Shown: piece by piece, positions 31,334 through 42,306 of the stretch
Layout: every line of letters starts with the position of its first letter
How positions within the stretch are numbered: position 1 is the first letter of the stretch
From: Tulasnella sp. 424
Lineage: Eukaryota > Basidiomycota > Agaricomycetes > Cantharellales > Tulasnellaceae
Assembly: GCA_019633425.1 (NCBI GenBank)
Contig: WSUB01000249.1
Span: 1 to 45,628 of the forward strand
Length of the DNA: 45,628 nt
Direction of reading: 5' to 3'
The notes under the pieces: generated by a model
What the model was told of the DNA's origin: nothing
The model's database searches: none
What the model saw: the letters and a program-made list of their open reading frames with translations, nothing else
Program-made: the position numbers and the translations under genes

Positions 31334-34300
31334 CTACGTCGTTGTAAGCTGCCGCATATCGTGAAGAAAGTCATCGCAGTCCACTACATTGTCCCTGAGA
31401 CCAAGTTTGCCGTAAAGTGTAGATGCTTCCACAACAAGCCACTCGGCTTCAGTATATCGCGCCTGGTGGCGACGGACCCAGCCCATCCACCAAAGGCTCC
31501 AGGCCAAAGCATGCGTAGCTCCGATCCGACGATATACGGCCTGAGCATTCAAGTACGACTCCTCGGCCTTGCCATACTCCCCCTGGGCTGAGTAGACATG
31601 TCCCAGACGATTGGCCGAGTGCGCAAAGCCGAGTTGGCTCCCGATTTGAGAATAGATCTCGCGGGCTTGGATGTACGAATTCTCAGCTTTGGAGTACTCA
31701 CTTTGCATGCGGTACACATCTCCCAGACCTTCCACCGACTGGGAAAAGCCGATTTGGTCCCTTATTTGGGAGTAGATCTCGCGGGCCAGGGTGTATGAAT
31801 CCTCGGCTTTCGAATACTCGCTTCGCATGCGGTACACTTCTCCCAGACCCATGACCGAGTTCGCAAAGCCGAGTTGATCCCCGAGTTGAGAGTAGATCTC
31901 GTGGGCTCGGATGTACAAATCCTCGGCTTTGGAATAATGGTCTCGCATGAAGTACACATCTCCGAGCCCCTTGACCGAGTGCGCGAAGCCGAGCTGATTC
32001 CCCATTTGAGAGTAGATTTCGCGGGATTGGATGTACAAACTCTCTGCTTTGGAATACTCGCTTCGAATGCGGTAAACCTCTCCCAAACCCAAGGTCGATT
32101 GGGCCGATCCGAGCCGATGCCCGCGTTCAGAGTAGATCTCGCGGGCTTGGATGTACGAGTCCTCGGCTTTCGAATACTCGTCTCGCATGCGATATACATC
32201 TCCCAGGCCCCTGACCGAGTGGGCAAAGCCGAGCTGATCCCCGATTTGAGAGTAAATCTCGCGGGCTTCGATGTACGAATCCTCGGCTTTGAGATACTCG
32301 TTTCGCATACGGTATACATCTCCCAGACCCTTGACCATTTGCGCAAAGCCGAGTTGATCCCCGGTTTGAGAGTAGATGTCGCGGGCTTGGATGTACGAAT
32401 CCTCGGCTTTCGAATACTCGCTTCGCATGCGGTATACATCTCCCAGACCCTCGACCGACTGGGCTAAGCCGTGCTGATCCCCTATTTGAGAGTAGATCTC
32501 GTGGGCCCGGGTGTATGAGTCCTCGGCTTTCGAGAGCTCGCTTCGCATGCGGTAAACTTCTCCCAGACCCTCGACCGATTGGGCAAGGCCAAATTGATCC
32601 CCGATTTGAGAGTAGATGTCGCGGGCCGTGATGTACGAGTCCTCGGCTTTGGAGTACTCGTCTCGCATGCGGTATACATCTCCCAAACACTGGACCGAAT
32701 CCGCGAAGCCGTGCTGGTTCCCGACTTGTGAGTAGATCTCGCGGGCTTGGATGTACAAATCCTCGGCTTTGGAATACTCGTCTCGCATGCGATAAACCTC
32801 TCCCAGACCCCTGACCGAATGCGCAACACCGAGCTGGTCCCCGATTTGAGAGTAGATGTCGCGGGCTTGGATGTACAAGTCCTCAGCTTTGGAATACTCG
32901 TCTTGCAGACAGCAAGCATCTCCAAGTGCTCTCGATGCCCTAGCCTTGTCTCCTTCATCTCCAACTGAAGTAGCAACCTCAAATGATTCTTGAAAGTACT
33001 TTCGAGCTTCGGGCATCATACTGTTGCGCATTTGAATCTGGCCAAGAGCGTACAAAAGTCGGCTGGACCGAGTTGTACCCAAGCTGTCCCTTTCCCGGCT
33101 TGAGGGTACGGTTTGATCCTGTAGGGATCCCGGGTAGGTACGTGTGCACTACAATAACAAAGACCCCGTACCATGAACGAGATAACTTGTTCGCATCTAA
33201 TAGCCGTTGGTCGCTCATTTGCATCCAATCTCCAACAATCCCCCATCAGACTGCATAGTACCTTGATTTGCCTGAGTTGAACATTATCCCCGATAGCCGG
33301 GAGGTCGCCGGTCGTAATGCGCAGAACAATCATGATATCGTTCTCCTCATCAAATGGAAAGTTCCCAGTGACTGCCTGGATCGACCCGGAAATAGGTTGA
33401 GATGACGTCTAAATCTCTCCCTGCGATTTACGTCAACATACCTCCCAACATATCCAACCGAATGCCCAGATGTCGCTTGCCAAACCGGGGAATTCTCCTT
33501 CCAGCAGCTCCGGAGCCGCCCATCTAATCGTCCACGCAGGACCTGTCATGGTGATGAGATCTCCGGACGCAGATACCTCAGCTTTCAATGGTTCCATCGC
33601 GGACGCATTAGTCGTGAATCGATACTGGGACCTTGGCTCAGCCGCGTTGACATCTCTGACCGCGGCTTCGGCCAAGGAATCCACAGTTCGAGCAGAACCA
33701 AGGTCCGTAATAATCGCTCGGTTCTCGGAATTTACGAGAATGTTGAGCTGTATTCACGTGAATTTCAGCCGAAACCAAGGAGTACAGTATTTTATATTCA
33801 GCTTACCGATTTCAAATCCCCGTGACATACTGGTGGGGTCCTTCCATGGAGGTAACTTATTCCACGAGCAACATCGCCCATCTGGGGACCCGTAAGTGAA
33901 GAGGATTGGTTCATGGTGGAAGGGATGTACTTACCAAAGACACGCGTTCTGGGAGCTCCCAGTTAGCGGACCGAATGAACTCCCGCAAGTTACCATTCTT
34001 TTCCCAGGAAAGGACCATCCAAGCGATGCCCTCCTTGGTGTCTTCGACGAAACCAATGATCTTCACCACATTCTCGTTTGCCAAGTCGTTCAGAAGGCTA
34101 ATCTCATGAGCGAATGGCTTGAGCCAAAGGTCAATCAGGTTAACATTTCCCAACGTCTTCCGTGCAGGACTTGTAATGACCCACCGCAATAACCTGATCG
34201 TCGTTTGTGTCGGTGTCGAACCGGAGCTTTTTGACTGCAATGTACTCCGCGTCATCCGATTCTGAAAGAATCTGGGACCCCTCTGGAGCGAGTATGGCTG

Positions 34301-34585
34301 GCTCAACATCCGCATTCCCACCTGCTTTCGGGGCTTTGCCTTCGAGCGGTTTGATCCGCGTTTTCTCGATCCGGAGATGCCCCAATGACTCTAACATTTT
34401 TCTCTGAAAGGAATGAAATAATAATGAGCACTCTGTTGACAATATACGGATTGAGGACATCCGCTCACCGGACGGATTCTGAGTCGCTGCATCGCGTCTT
34501 CAAAGCCTTCGATGGCGACCTCCTGAACGCTTTTGGGTGATTGCGGTCGCTTTGCCTCTTCATTCTCTTTGACGTTGTCGTCCAT
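31334..34585 (-). CDS. Protein kinase-TPR fusion with twelve near-identical 40-aa repeats
   Basis: Seven exons (34469-34585, 34185-34403, 33935-34117, 33807-33881, 33442-33747, 33172-33375, 31334-33118), all phase 0, encode 962 aa. The kinase part (about 85-365) has AVKKLRF, FAHEISLLNDL as helix C, VLSWEKNGNLREF, catalytic loop CHGDLKSLNILV, DLG in place of DFG (about 213-215), and WAAPELL. No clear glycine-rich loop is seen. From about residue 370 come TPR units. After a divergent lead-in, twelve consecutive 40-residue units follow the pattern EYSKAEDSYIQAREIYSQ plus a GDQLG..SV.GLGDVYRMR half. The last unit is degenerate (GATHALAWSLWWMGW). Inference: signalling kinase with a TPR protein-binding surface. 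Lys, Asp and Asn of the active site are present, so catalysis is possible. Confidence 0.9.
31460..32899 (-). repeat. In-frame 120-bp tandem repeat (12 units) encoding TPRs
   Basis: Twelve consecutive 120-bp units inside the last exon of the kinase-TPR gene, very similar in DNA (for example CTCGCGGGCTTGGATGTACGA or variants recur each period on the + strand). Each unit is exactly 40 codons with no length change. Confidence 0.9.
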
Positions 34586-34704
34586 TGTAAGATATTTCTT
34601 ATCGAGTTGAGTGGCGTTGGATTGGACGATGTTGCCGGGGCAGGAGGTGGAGTGATATACTGAATATGGTGGTAGTGGGTTTCAAGGGGATTGCGGTGCG
34701 CCGT
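34586..34704 (-). promoter_or_regulatory. Upstream region of the kinase-TPR gene
   Basis: Short leader before the start codon at 34583-34585; it runs straight into a dispersed-repeat copy, so little unique promoter exists. No clear TATA box. Confidence 0.25.
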
Positions 34705-34890
34705 TTGTGTCACGATCTCCGATTACGACCGACGACGATCGCGGATGACAGTAGACCCTCTCGCTGCACCTTGCATGCTCGTAATCATCAAATTAGACAC
34801 TTTTTTGCCGATAGTGATAATAATAGCTGAGGGCGGTTAGCCAGTTCACCATTATATCACTGCCGGGCTCGGCAGTCGAACCGACTGTGC
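34705..34890 (+). repeat. Dispersed low-copy repeat, copy R2 (diverged)
   Basis: Contains ATGCTCGTAATCATCA, GCCGGGCTCGGCAGTCGAACC and GTGCCCAACAA blocks matching R1 and R5. It joins directly to a TPR gene fragment. Confidence 0.55.
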
Positions 34891-35210
34891 CCAACAAGCT
34901 CTACTCCGAGGCCCTGCAAATATATACCGACATCGGCGACAGAACAAGCCAGGCCTCCGCTCTGTCAAGTCTCGCTCAAGTGCATCAGCTTCAAAACAAG
35001 TACGACAAGGCTCTCAAGCTCTACCACAAGGCCCTGCAAATCTGTCCCATCGACGACAGACGAGGCATAGCCGACGCGCGGCGCGCTCTCACTGAGTTGT
35101 ATTGGCTTCGGGATAAGTTCACGGGGGCCATGGCGCCCCACACCATGGGGGGCTACATAATCGTACCGACGTCAGGGACCTTAGTAGATAGGATGTTTGA
35201 TATAATGTGA
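34891..35210 (+). pseudogene. TPR gene fragment
   Basis: Translates to about two TPR units of the second TPR family (LYSEALQIYTDIGDRT, ASALSSLAQVHQLQ, then KALKLYHKALQICP) followed by a diverged tail. There is no proper start codon (frame opens at GTG) and the sequence ends at 35210 in unrelated residues. It is on the opposite strand to the array at 42313-45576, so it is a transposed or inverted remnant. Confidence 0.7.
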
Positions 35211-35865
35211 CCAAGATCATTGAATTAGTTGAGATAACCGTGACGAGTAATATCTAAGCTCTCCGGGTACCGCAGCTGATGCCTCGCCACTGTCGACTCG
35301 GAGGTCACGTTTGGCATGTTGGTCGGGGATCTGGAGTCCAAGTCTCTGTACGGCAAGCGATCACGTCAATACGCTTGCTGAGCTTGCTTATGCCGCAATT
35401 GCTGTACTCCGTCATATCAATGTAGAAATTAACTTCCTAATTGGCGGGTTTTCTATGGTTACATCCACGAACATCCACGACTTTGGAAGATCTGTACGCG
35501 GACTCTCCGAGGCCGAATGACATCGCTGTCGCCGAGCACTTTGATTACTGTATCATAATTACGAACTCTAAGATGAAACGGACAAATCCAAATACTAAAT
35601 ACTGCTTCCTCATTTTGGTGTCAAGCATTCGGCATGTTTGTCTCTCATGTCCTTTCCTAGAGGCTCGAAGGATTTTTCTAATATCCCTGCATGAGTTTTC
35701 GTCTCAACTACGTTCCCGAACACGATCTCCCATTCGCAGTCAACACCGATCATGTTACCGAATGCTCGTTGCTTTTATCCTCCGGTGTATCAAAATTCAG
35801 TCAATCGACCAACCACTTCTCGAAATAACCAGTGATGAGTTAGATACATCCCGTCCTTTGATGGC
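35211..35865. other. Intergenic, nothing recognised
   Basis: Short overlapping frames only. It contains the 3' flank of the importin-alpha-like gene. Confidence 0.4.
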
Positions 35866-37413
35866 CTATACTCTTGGATGCTTGGAAAATTCCTTAAAGT
35901 GAGTTCTTAAGAGGTCAATAGCTATCCGTCCTATGTATGTTCGGCGAGTCTCCGGTCCATCTCTGATCGCGACAAGCCGACCTGGTCCACCAGCAGCTTT
36001 GAAACGCTCCACAACCTCCTCGTGACCGTACCCCGGCTTGTTCGTGAGTTTTTCCACGCCTTGAAGTAAAACGAACAGCACCTGGTAGTGCGGCGACGAC
36101 AATCCGGAAGAGAACCCTTCGATGGAATTTGCCTGTACGAGCAATCTAAGCGTTTCATCGTTCTCTGTGCCCTTCGTAGCTAGGTTAGAAAGCGCCAAGG
36201 CAGCTTCTATCTGTGGTTTAGGTTCTTCCGCTTGATTAGAAACCACGTTAAGGAGTGAATGCACCAAACCATTGTCGAAAAGTGCATGAGTTTGGGACAA
36301 TGAACCAGCAGCAATGTTCGACACCGCCCAGCAAGCATCCTGTCGTATGCCAGCGTGCTCGGATGTGATACAAGACTTGAGAACGGTAAGGAAGCCTGCC
36401 TGTATGGCGGCCTCCGTAGATGCCTCGCTGCCGGCGGTGAATCCGCCGACACAACGAACCGCGTGAAGTCGCAGGTCGTCTTTTTCGGCCGCACAGAGCT
36501 CTACGAGTCGAGGTGCGATGCCAGTTGCGACGATCGCTTCGGCGGCGGCGTCGTTAGAGATTATGCGGTCGAGGGCTTTCAGGGCATTGGTGAAGAATCC
36601 GGGGGTTTCGTAGGTAGTATTTTTGATGAATTTGATCAGAACAGGTATCATCTGTCGCGTCTGGAAACGTAGAGATCATTGAACGACCGAAATTCCGGTG
36701 CCTCTGACGCGTACGCACCACTTCGAAATCGAGCTCCTCATTTCCTTGTGGATCCAGATAGCAGGTTAGGGCCCACGCGGCCGTGTCCAGCAATCTCGGT
36801 CCGGACTGCTCTGGAGCGTCCAAAACGTCTAAAACAGGCTTGACTCCTCCTCCCTGAACAACTTGGCCCCGTAAGCGTTGTGAGTCGCCCGCAATATTGC
36901 CTAATGCCCATAAAGCGTTCTCCATGTCTTCAATAGAGTCGCAAGGCAAGAGGGCCACGAGCTTCGGGATAGCGCCTGCGGCGGCAACCGCTGCCGTTTG
37001 TTCCGACGTTCCCGAAGCAACATTGGTCACAATCCACGCAGCTTCGGCACGAAACTCAAGATCCTCAGAGGAAAGCATGTCAACTACGGGCCCAAGAAGT
37101 CCTGAGTTGATCACTGGCTGCGCTGCTTCATCCGGTGGCCGATTTTGGAGCAGGCGGCGGCCTTTGACCGTGGCTTCCAGCCGCGTCTCCCGGTCAGCCG
37201 AATAAATTCCACTGACGATCTCGGGACTTATCTGCCCAATATAAAGTACCATATATGTGCTTAGTAATAACGTGCGGTTAGGAGGGTTCCTCATACATGA
37301 CAATCATCCGTGATATACGAGTCGAGTTCGGCTTCGTCGACATCTTCCTCCGACTCCTCCGCTGAGTCTTGGAGTGGTTCGGTTTGCAGAGTTGAGGCAT
37401 CGACAAGTTCCAT
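35866..37413 (-). CDS. Importin-alpha-like armadillo-repeat protein lacking a basic IBB domain
   Basis: Exons 37297-37413, 36719-37231 and 35866-36660 (39, 171 and 264 codons) give 474 aa. Armadillo repeats are clear: RAEAAWIVTNVASGTSEQT, IPKLVALL, MENALWALGNIAGD, RLLDTAAWALTCYL, LRLHAVRCVGGF, IRQDACWAVSNIAAGS, IEAALALSNLAT. The repeated W..N pairs are the residues importin alpha uses to bind nuclear localisation signals. The N-terminus is MELVDASTLQTEP followed by EESEEDVDEAELD, which is acidic. Typical importin alpha starts with a basic importin-beta-binding domain, missing here, and full-length family members are about 530 aa. It could be a divergent importin alpha paralogue or a cytoplasmic/nuclear ARM adaptor. 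The 5' region is duplicated at 41093-41855. Confidence 0.88.
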
Positions 37414-38025
37414 GATACGACTATGGTCTGATACGGTTGGTTAAAACTTGGGGGAATGCTAGAGCTGATGGTGAGCAGCTCTGGGAAAAGCTAAGTTGTC
37501 CGAACGTTAACCGGTTCCGATGGTCAAAGCTGTGTATGCCGTAAGCAGACCACGTCTGACATTTTCATCTCCCGACTCTCTGTGCGCCTCTATGCTCATG
37601 ATCAGCAGATTACACGCTAGGGTTTATTCATATTGTTATAATGGTCAAGTGCTGCTAGGAGGTTTGTCATGGCATTGATTGCTGCCGGTCGAACCAAAAC
37701 CGTCGCTATGGGATGCTATAAGTGGCGTAACAAAGCGAGGCCCCCGACTCAGCATCCTATAATATCGATTCATAAATGTATGGCTGAGGCCTTGCAATGC
37801 ATGCTCTTGGAGCGGCCGAGCGCGGTGACAAGGCTTGGCGAGGCCCTTCGGGAATGAAAGCTCAACGAGTGTTACATGCCGCATCTTTGCGGTTGTTAAC
37901 GTTCTCGACGGCGGCGGAGGAAAACTTGGCGGTTGCTCGGCGGAAAGGATAGAATGACAATTTGCCTCCGTTGATGTTTATATAGGAACCCTTCTTGACC
38001 CAATCCCCAGCCCCACATCACCTAC
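37325..38025 (+). repeat. Direct repeat A, left of LCB2
   Basis: About 0.7 kb containing importin exon 1, its upstream region and a dispersed-repeat copy (from 37510). It is repeated in the same orientation at 41093-41855. Shared landmarks: GAGTTGAGGCATCGACAAGTTCC, GAGCTGATGGTGAGCAGCT, GGTTGTTAACNTTCTCG and GTTTATATAGG. Each is seen in both copies. Confidence 0.8.
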
Positions 38026-38414
38026 TCGCGTCACGCTTCCTCTCAGTACGACCCTAAGCCTTTGCTCGCACACTTTATCTTGTGGTGCTTTTGAGAAAGC
38101 TGCAACTGGGCGAGTGCTGGCCTACAATAACAATAACGATTCATTATCGCCCTGGTACATACCCTTTCATTTCATTCTGCCAACAACATCAGTTTTCTAT
38201 TTCAGAATCAATAGCTAATCTATCTAATGTACTGAGGCACTGATATTCTTGGGGGATCGAAGTGGTCAAAATTCACCAAATCACTCTTACTCATACGCAG
38301 TTCAGTACGCAGTTCAATACGCAGTTCAGTGCGGGTTTGATCTCCCGCCGGAAGTCTGACAAAACCGCGGGCCCCGCCTTCCCAGCTCCCAACGACCGCC
38401 CTCTTGTCGAAATC
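38026..38414 (+). promoter_or_regulatory. Upstream region of LCB2
   Basis: About 390 bp of promoter and leader. An imperfect ACGCAGTTCA tandem is seen at about 38295-38335. The frame upstream of the chosen ATG is open but starts with GTG, so it is leader. Confidence 0.35.
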
Positions 38415-40800
38415 ATGCCCTCTCCCATGGCTTTACGATCCCCTTCACCTTCCTCACCGTCATCCCTGGCGATGTTCTCCAAGAAAAAGAAGAGTCCAAC
38501 TCTCGCTACGGACGCTTCAGCGTACCTCGCTGCTGTTGCTGATCGAGACAGACGAGCGCAGTCCCACCAGCAGTCGGCGCCCTCCATCTCCTCCGCCTCG
38601 ACTCCATCCTTGTCGCTCTCGTCTTCCGTCACCGTTGACTCCGACAAGATGCGCGCCACGGCGCAGAAGGCGTACAACGACTACTTGGGACCCGACTTTG
38701 AAGAAGACGACGAATCGGGCTTAACGCGCCCCGCCAGCCCTCCTACGTCCGAGCAAGTTTTCAACACCCTCCATGTCGAGTTTGGACACTGCGCGAACCC
38801 GGAGTATCGATACATGTCGATGCACCAGCCTGGAAAGGAGGTCAAAGGGTACGAGGAGCAGGAGCCTCCGTACTACGTCCTCTTCTCGACGTACCTCAGC
38901 TACCTCATCCTCATCATTCTCGGCCATACGAGGGACTTTTTCGGGAAAAGACTTGTACCGCACAAGTACGGTCATTTGATGCCTTCAAATGTGCGCTTCC
39001 CTCCTTTTCACGGACTTTTTCTTTCTCTGTTTTCTCTTCGCTAGCCATCCTTTCGATTGGGGCTGGATGGCTGGCCCGGCGGCCGCTGTTTGTGCACGGG
39101 TTGGGACGCCGTGAATTCTTCATGCTTCCCTTCCGCTATCGTTTGGGAGCTACCGCCGGCGCGACCTGCTTGGCGCCTTGTGCCTGATTTCCACGGCACC
39201 CCGGGTTGCTTCCATTTTCGTACTCGCGGCATGTTGCTGACCTCATCGCTTCCTTAAAATCTTAGGGCTACGCCGCACTCACCTCGGACTTTGACTCGTT
39301 CTACACCCGGCGTCTCAAACACCGTATCGAGGACATCTTCTCCCGGCCAGTCACAGGCGTCCCCGGTCGTACCATCGTCACGCTCGATCGAATCTCCAAG
39401 GACCACAACGATACGTTCGTCCCTACTGGTAACCGCACCCGCGCTCTCAACGTCTCGTCCTACAACTATCTCGGTTTCGCGCAGGCGAGGGGAGGGTGTG
39501 CGGATGCCGTCGAGCAAGGAATCCGGCGGTACGGTCTGTCGGCTTGCCAATCGAGGTTGGAAGGCGGGACCACGGACTTGCACATCCAGACGGAGCAGCT
39601 CGTCGCGCGGTTCATCGGCATGGAGGATGCGTTGATCGCGTCGATGGGATACGCTACCAACTCGACCACGATCCCGGCTTTAGTTGGAAAAGGCTGCCTG
39701 GTCATTTCGGACGAACTGAACCATGCATCGATTCGAGTTGGTGTGAGGATGAGCGGGGCCTCGGTCAGGACGTTCAAGCATAATAATATGCAGGATTTGG
39801 AGCACCTTTTGAGGGAGGTTATCAGCCAGGGCCAAGCAAGGACGCATCGCCCTTGGAAGAAGATTTTGGTGATCGTCGAGGGAATATATAGTATGGAAGG
39901 TACATTGGTCAACTTGCCTGCCTTGGTTGAGCTCAAGCGAAAGTACAAGGTGGGCAGACCAGTGTCAGCTTTTTAAAGGTGCAGTCGTTAACCCCCCCCC
40001 CCCTCGTGTTGTAGTTCTATCTCTACGTTGACGAGGCTCACTCCATCGGTGCTACGGGTCCACACGGCCGTGGTGTCGTCGACTACTTTAGCATCGACCC
40101 TCGTGAAGTCGACATCCTTATGGGCACCTTTACCAAGTCATTCGGTGCATCTGGCGGTTACATTGCTGGTTCCAAGTCTCTTATCTCCCGTCTTCGCGTT
40201 CGAACGCACGCTGGTCCTTACGCCGAATCCATGTCCCCCGCCGTTCTGACCCAGATAATCGCCAGCATGTCGAGCATCATGGGCGTCACCGAGGACGTTT
40301 CGCAAACGGTCAGCTTCCCTTCGCACGCCCCTGCGTCGGCAGTTCCGCAGTGGATCTTGGAGCAACTTCCTCCAGCTTTGCGAGATGGATCCGAGGGCAA
40401 GGAGAGGCTGCAGCGATTGGCGTTCAATGCGCGGTACTTGTCCCGTGCTTTGTATCGTCTTGGGTTCATCATTTTTGGTCATGCGGATTCTGCGATCATC
40501 CCCCTCCTTCTCTTCAACCCTGGCAAGATGGGCGTGTTTTCTCGATTGATGTTGGAGAGGAAGACACCCATTGTTGTTGTTATCGCCGGATACCCTGCCA
40601 CTTCCCTCGTCACGTCTCGCGTCCGGTTCTGCCTTAGCGCCTCGCATACCAAGGAGGATGTGGATACCCTGCTCCGTGCTATCGACGAGGTCGGCACCGC
40701 GCTGGACTTGAAACACGGCAATATCAAGAACCGCTGGACGATCGATGAGGTCTGCGCGAGGGCGGTTGAGCTTGTGAACCTCAATGGGGATGAAGAATAG
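38415..40800 (+). CDS. LCB2: Serine palmitoyltransferase subunit 2
   Basis: Exons 38415-38990, 39266-39949 and 40015-40800 give 681 aa. The first intron (275 bp) is long for this locus. The N-terminal extension (about 1-130) is Ser-rich, followed by a hydrophobic stretch near the end of exon 1 ([19 protein letters not shown]) that fits the ER-membrane anchor of this subunit. The alpha-oxoamine synthase core follows: [13 protein letters not shown] [32 protein letters not shown] (EGGTTDLH), [34 protein letters not shown], and the PLP-lysine motif [16 protein letters not shown] (Lys about 461). Known function: with LCB1 it condenses serine and palmitoyl-CoA in the first committed step of sphingolipid synthesis. 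The start codon is ATG at 38415; a second ATG four codons later is possible. A core gene set inside duplicated flanks. Confidence 0.95.
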
Positions 40801-41092
40801 AGATACAACGAATCATAGATATTGTGCCTCTATCCTCTTACCCACATCGAGCTCATCTAATAATGAATATTCGATCCAAGTCATCATATTTCACGCACCG
40901 TTGTGTGCGGGTTTGAGCTTCCTGCCGGCTATTCCGACAAGTCGCTGGGCAAAGCGTAGCGTGGACCAGGTCTCCACCTCAGAAATGAAAAACATTGCCC
41001 TCCGGGCAGTCTTGGCCACAACGCACAATGTAATCGAGACGAGTCCCTTGTTGGAATAGATGCCTTTGGCCGTGCCGTGCCGGGCTTTCAAG
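40801..41092. other. 3' flank of LCB2
   Basis: Nothing recognised before the second direct repeat starts. Confidence 0.4.
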
Positions 41093-41177
41093 TGTTCGGC
41101 TTCGTCGAAATCTTCCTTCGACTCCTTTGCTGAGTCTTGGAGGGGTTCTGCAGAGTTGAGGCATCGACAAGTTCCAC
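41092..41177 (-). pseudogene. Importin-alpha exon 1 remnant
   Basis: The minus strand matches importin exon 1 (ELVDASTLQ...). The ATG of the parent is GTG here (41175-41177), an 8-base deletion after CTCTGCAG shifts the frame, and a stop follows soon. The remaining exons are absent. Confidence 0.8.
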
Positions 41178-41855
41178 GATACGGCTATAGTCTGATACAG
41201 TTGATGAAAACTTGAGGTGACGCTAGAGCTGATGGTGAGCAGCTTTGGGAGAAGCTAAGTTGTCCGAACCGGTTCCGATGGTTCAAGTTGCGTACGTATG
41301 CCGTAAGTGGACCGACGTCTTGGCATTTTCTACGTCTCCCGACTCTCGGTGAACCTCTATGCTCATTTTCAGAAGATTACACGCTTGGTTTTAATCAGAA
41401 AGTTATGGCTGAGGCCATGCAATGGCGCTTCTATGTGAAGGCTTGTGAGTTTTTTTAAATCTCTCCTTCCGCTTCCGGCACTTATCGAAACCGTGTTGGA
41501 TCTCACAGACGAGGTACTGGAGTAATGGGTGACATAGGTGAAGGCCTTGCAATGCATATGCTGATCGACGGGGCCGATCCTATTGGACCCAATGTCGCTT
41601 GGTTAGAGTACACGGGAGCGGCCGAGTGTGGTGACAAGACATGGCGAGGTCCTTGAGAGGAGCGGGTTCGGGAATGAAATCACAACGAGTGTGATATGCG
41701 ACATGTTTGTGGTTGTTAACATTCTCGGCAACGGCGGAGAAATCGTTGGCAGTCGGTCTGCGTAACCTCCGGGGCCGGGGGGACAATTTACCCCCGTTGG
41801 TGTTTATATAGGGACACTTCTTAATACAACGCATCTACCCCACCCCACCTAAGTT
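41093..41855 (+). repeat. Direct repeat B, right of LCB2
   Basis: Same orientation and order as 37325-38025. It has gained about 150 bp in the middle (about 41430-41580) relative to A. It contains the importin exon-1 remnant at its left end and GTTTATATAGGG near its right end. Confidence 0.8.
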
Positions 41856-42034
41856 GTATTTAGTCTGCCCCCGGGAGACTAGGGTCTTGTCAGCAGTACT
41901 CTTTTGCCATTAGGCGCCCATGGCTTCCGCGTGATCCGTGTTTGTCATCTGTATCTCTTAGGTGTCGCCTGTTTGACGTTTCTTCCCTCGTTGGTTGAAC
42001 TGGTTCTGGGATCCCGGCGCAAAGGCGTGGCCGT
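41856..42034. other. Intergenic, nothing recognised
   Basis: About 180 bp between direct repeat B and the next dispersed repeat. Confidence 0.3.
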
Positions 42035-42306
42035 ACCCATATCAGCAGATTACACACCATGGTTTATTAATATTGATGATAATGGTCAAGAGCTGCTAGG
42101 GGGTTTATCATGCTATTGATGACTACCGGGCTTGGAAGTCGAACCAAAAGTGTCGCTAACTAATGTCTATAGTGGCCCAACAACGTGAGGTCCTCGACTC
42201 ATCGTCCTATATGTAATATCGATTCGGAAAATTATGGGTTAGGTCTTGCAGTGGCCCTTCTGCGTGAAGGCTTGTGGATATTTTTTAATCTCTCCTTCCG
42301 CCCGCT
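42035..42306 (+). repeat. Dispersed low-copy repeat, copy R5
   Basis: Shares ATCAGCAGATTACACNC, AATGGTCAAGAGCTGCTAGG, GAAGTCGAACC and TTTTTTAATCTCTCCTTCCG blocks with R1, direct repeat A and direct repeat B. It ends seven bases before the stop codon of the TPR array, as R1 lies past the end of the kinase-TPR gene. Confidence 0.7.

Noticed and set aside
31762..32690. Alternative-frame ORFs within the TPR repeats on both strands
   Set aside because: A 120-bp period (multiple of 3) keeps any frame open once one unit lacks stops; only the TPR frame joins the kinase exons.
31460..32899. Regular repeats resembling a CRISPR array or non-coding satellite
   Set aside because: The period is exactly 120 bp in an open frame that encodes TPR units, and there are no unique spacers.
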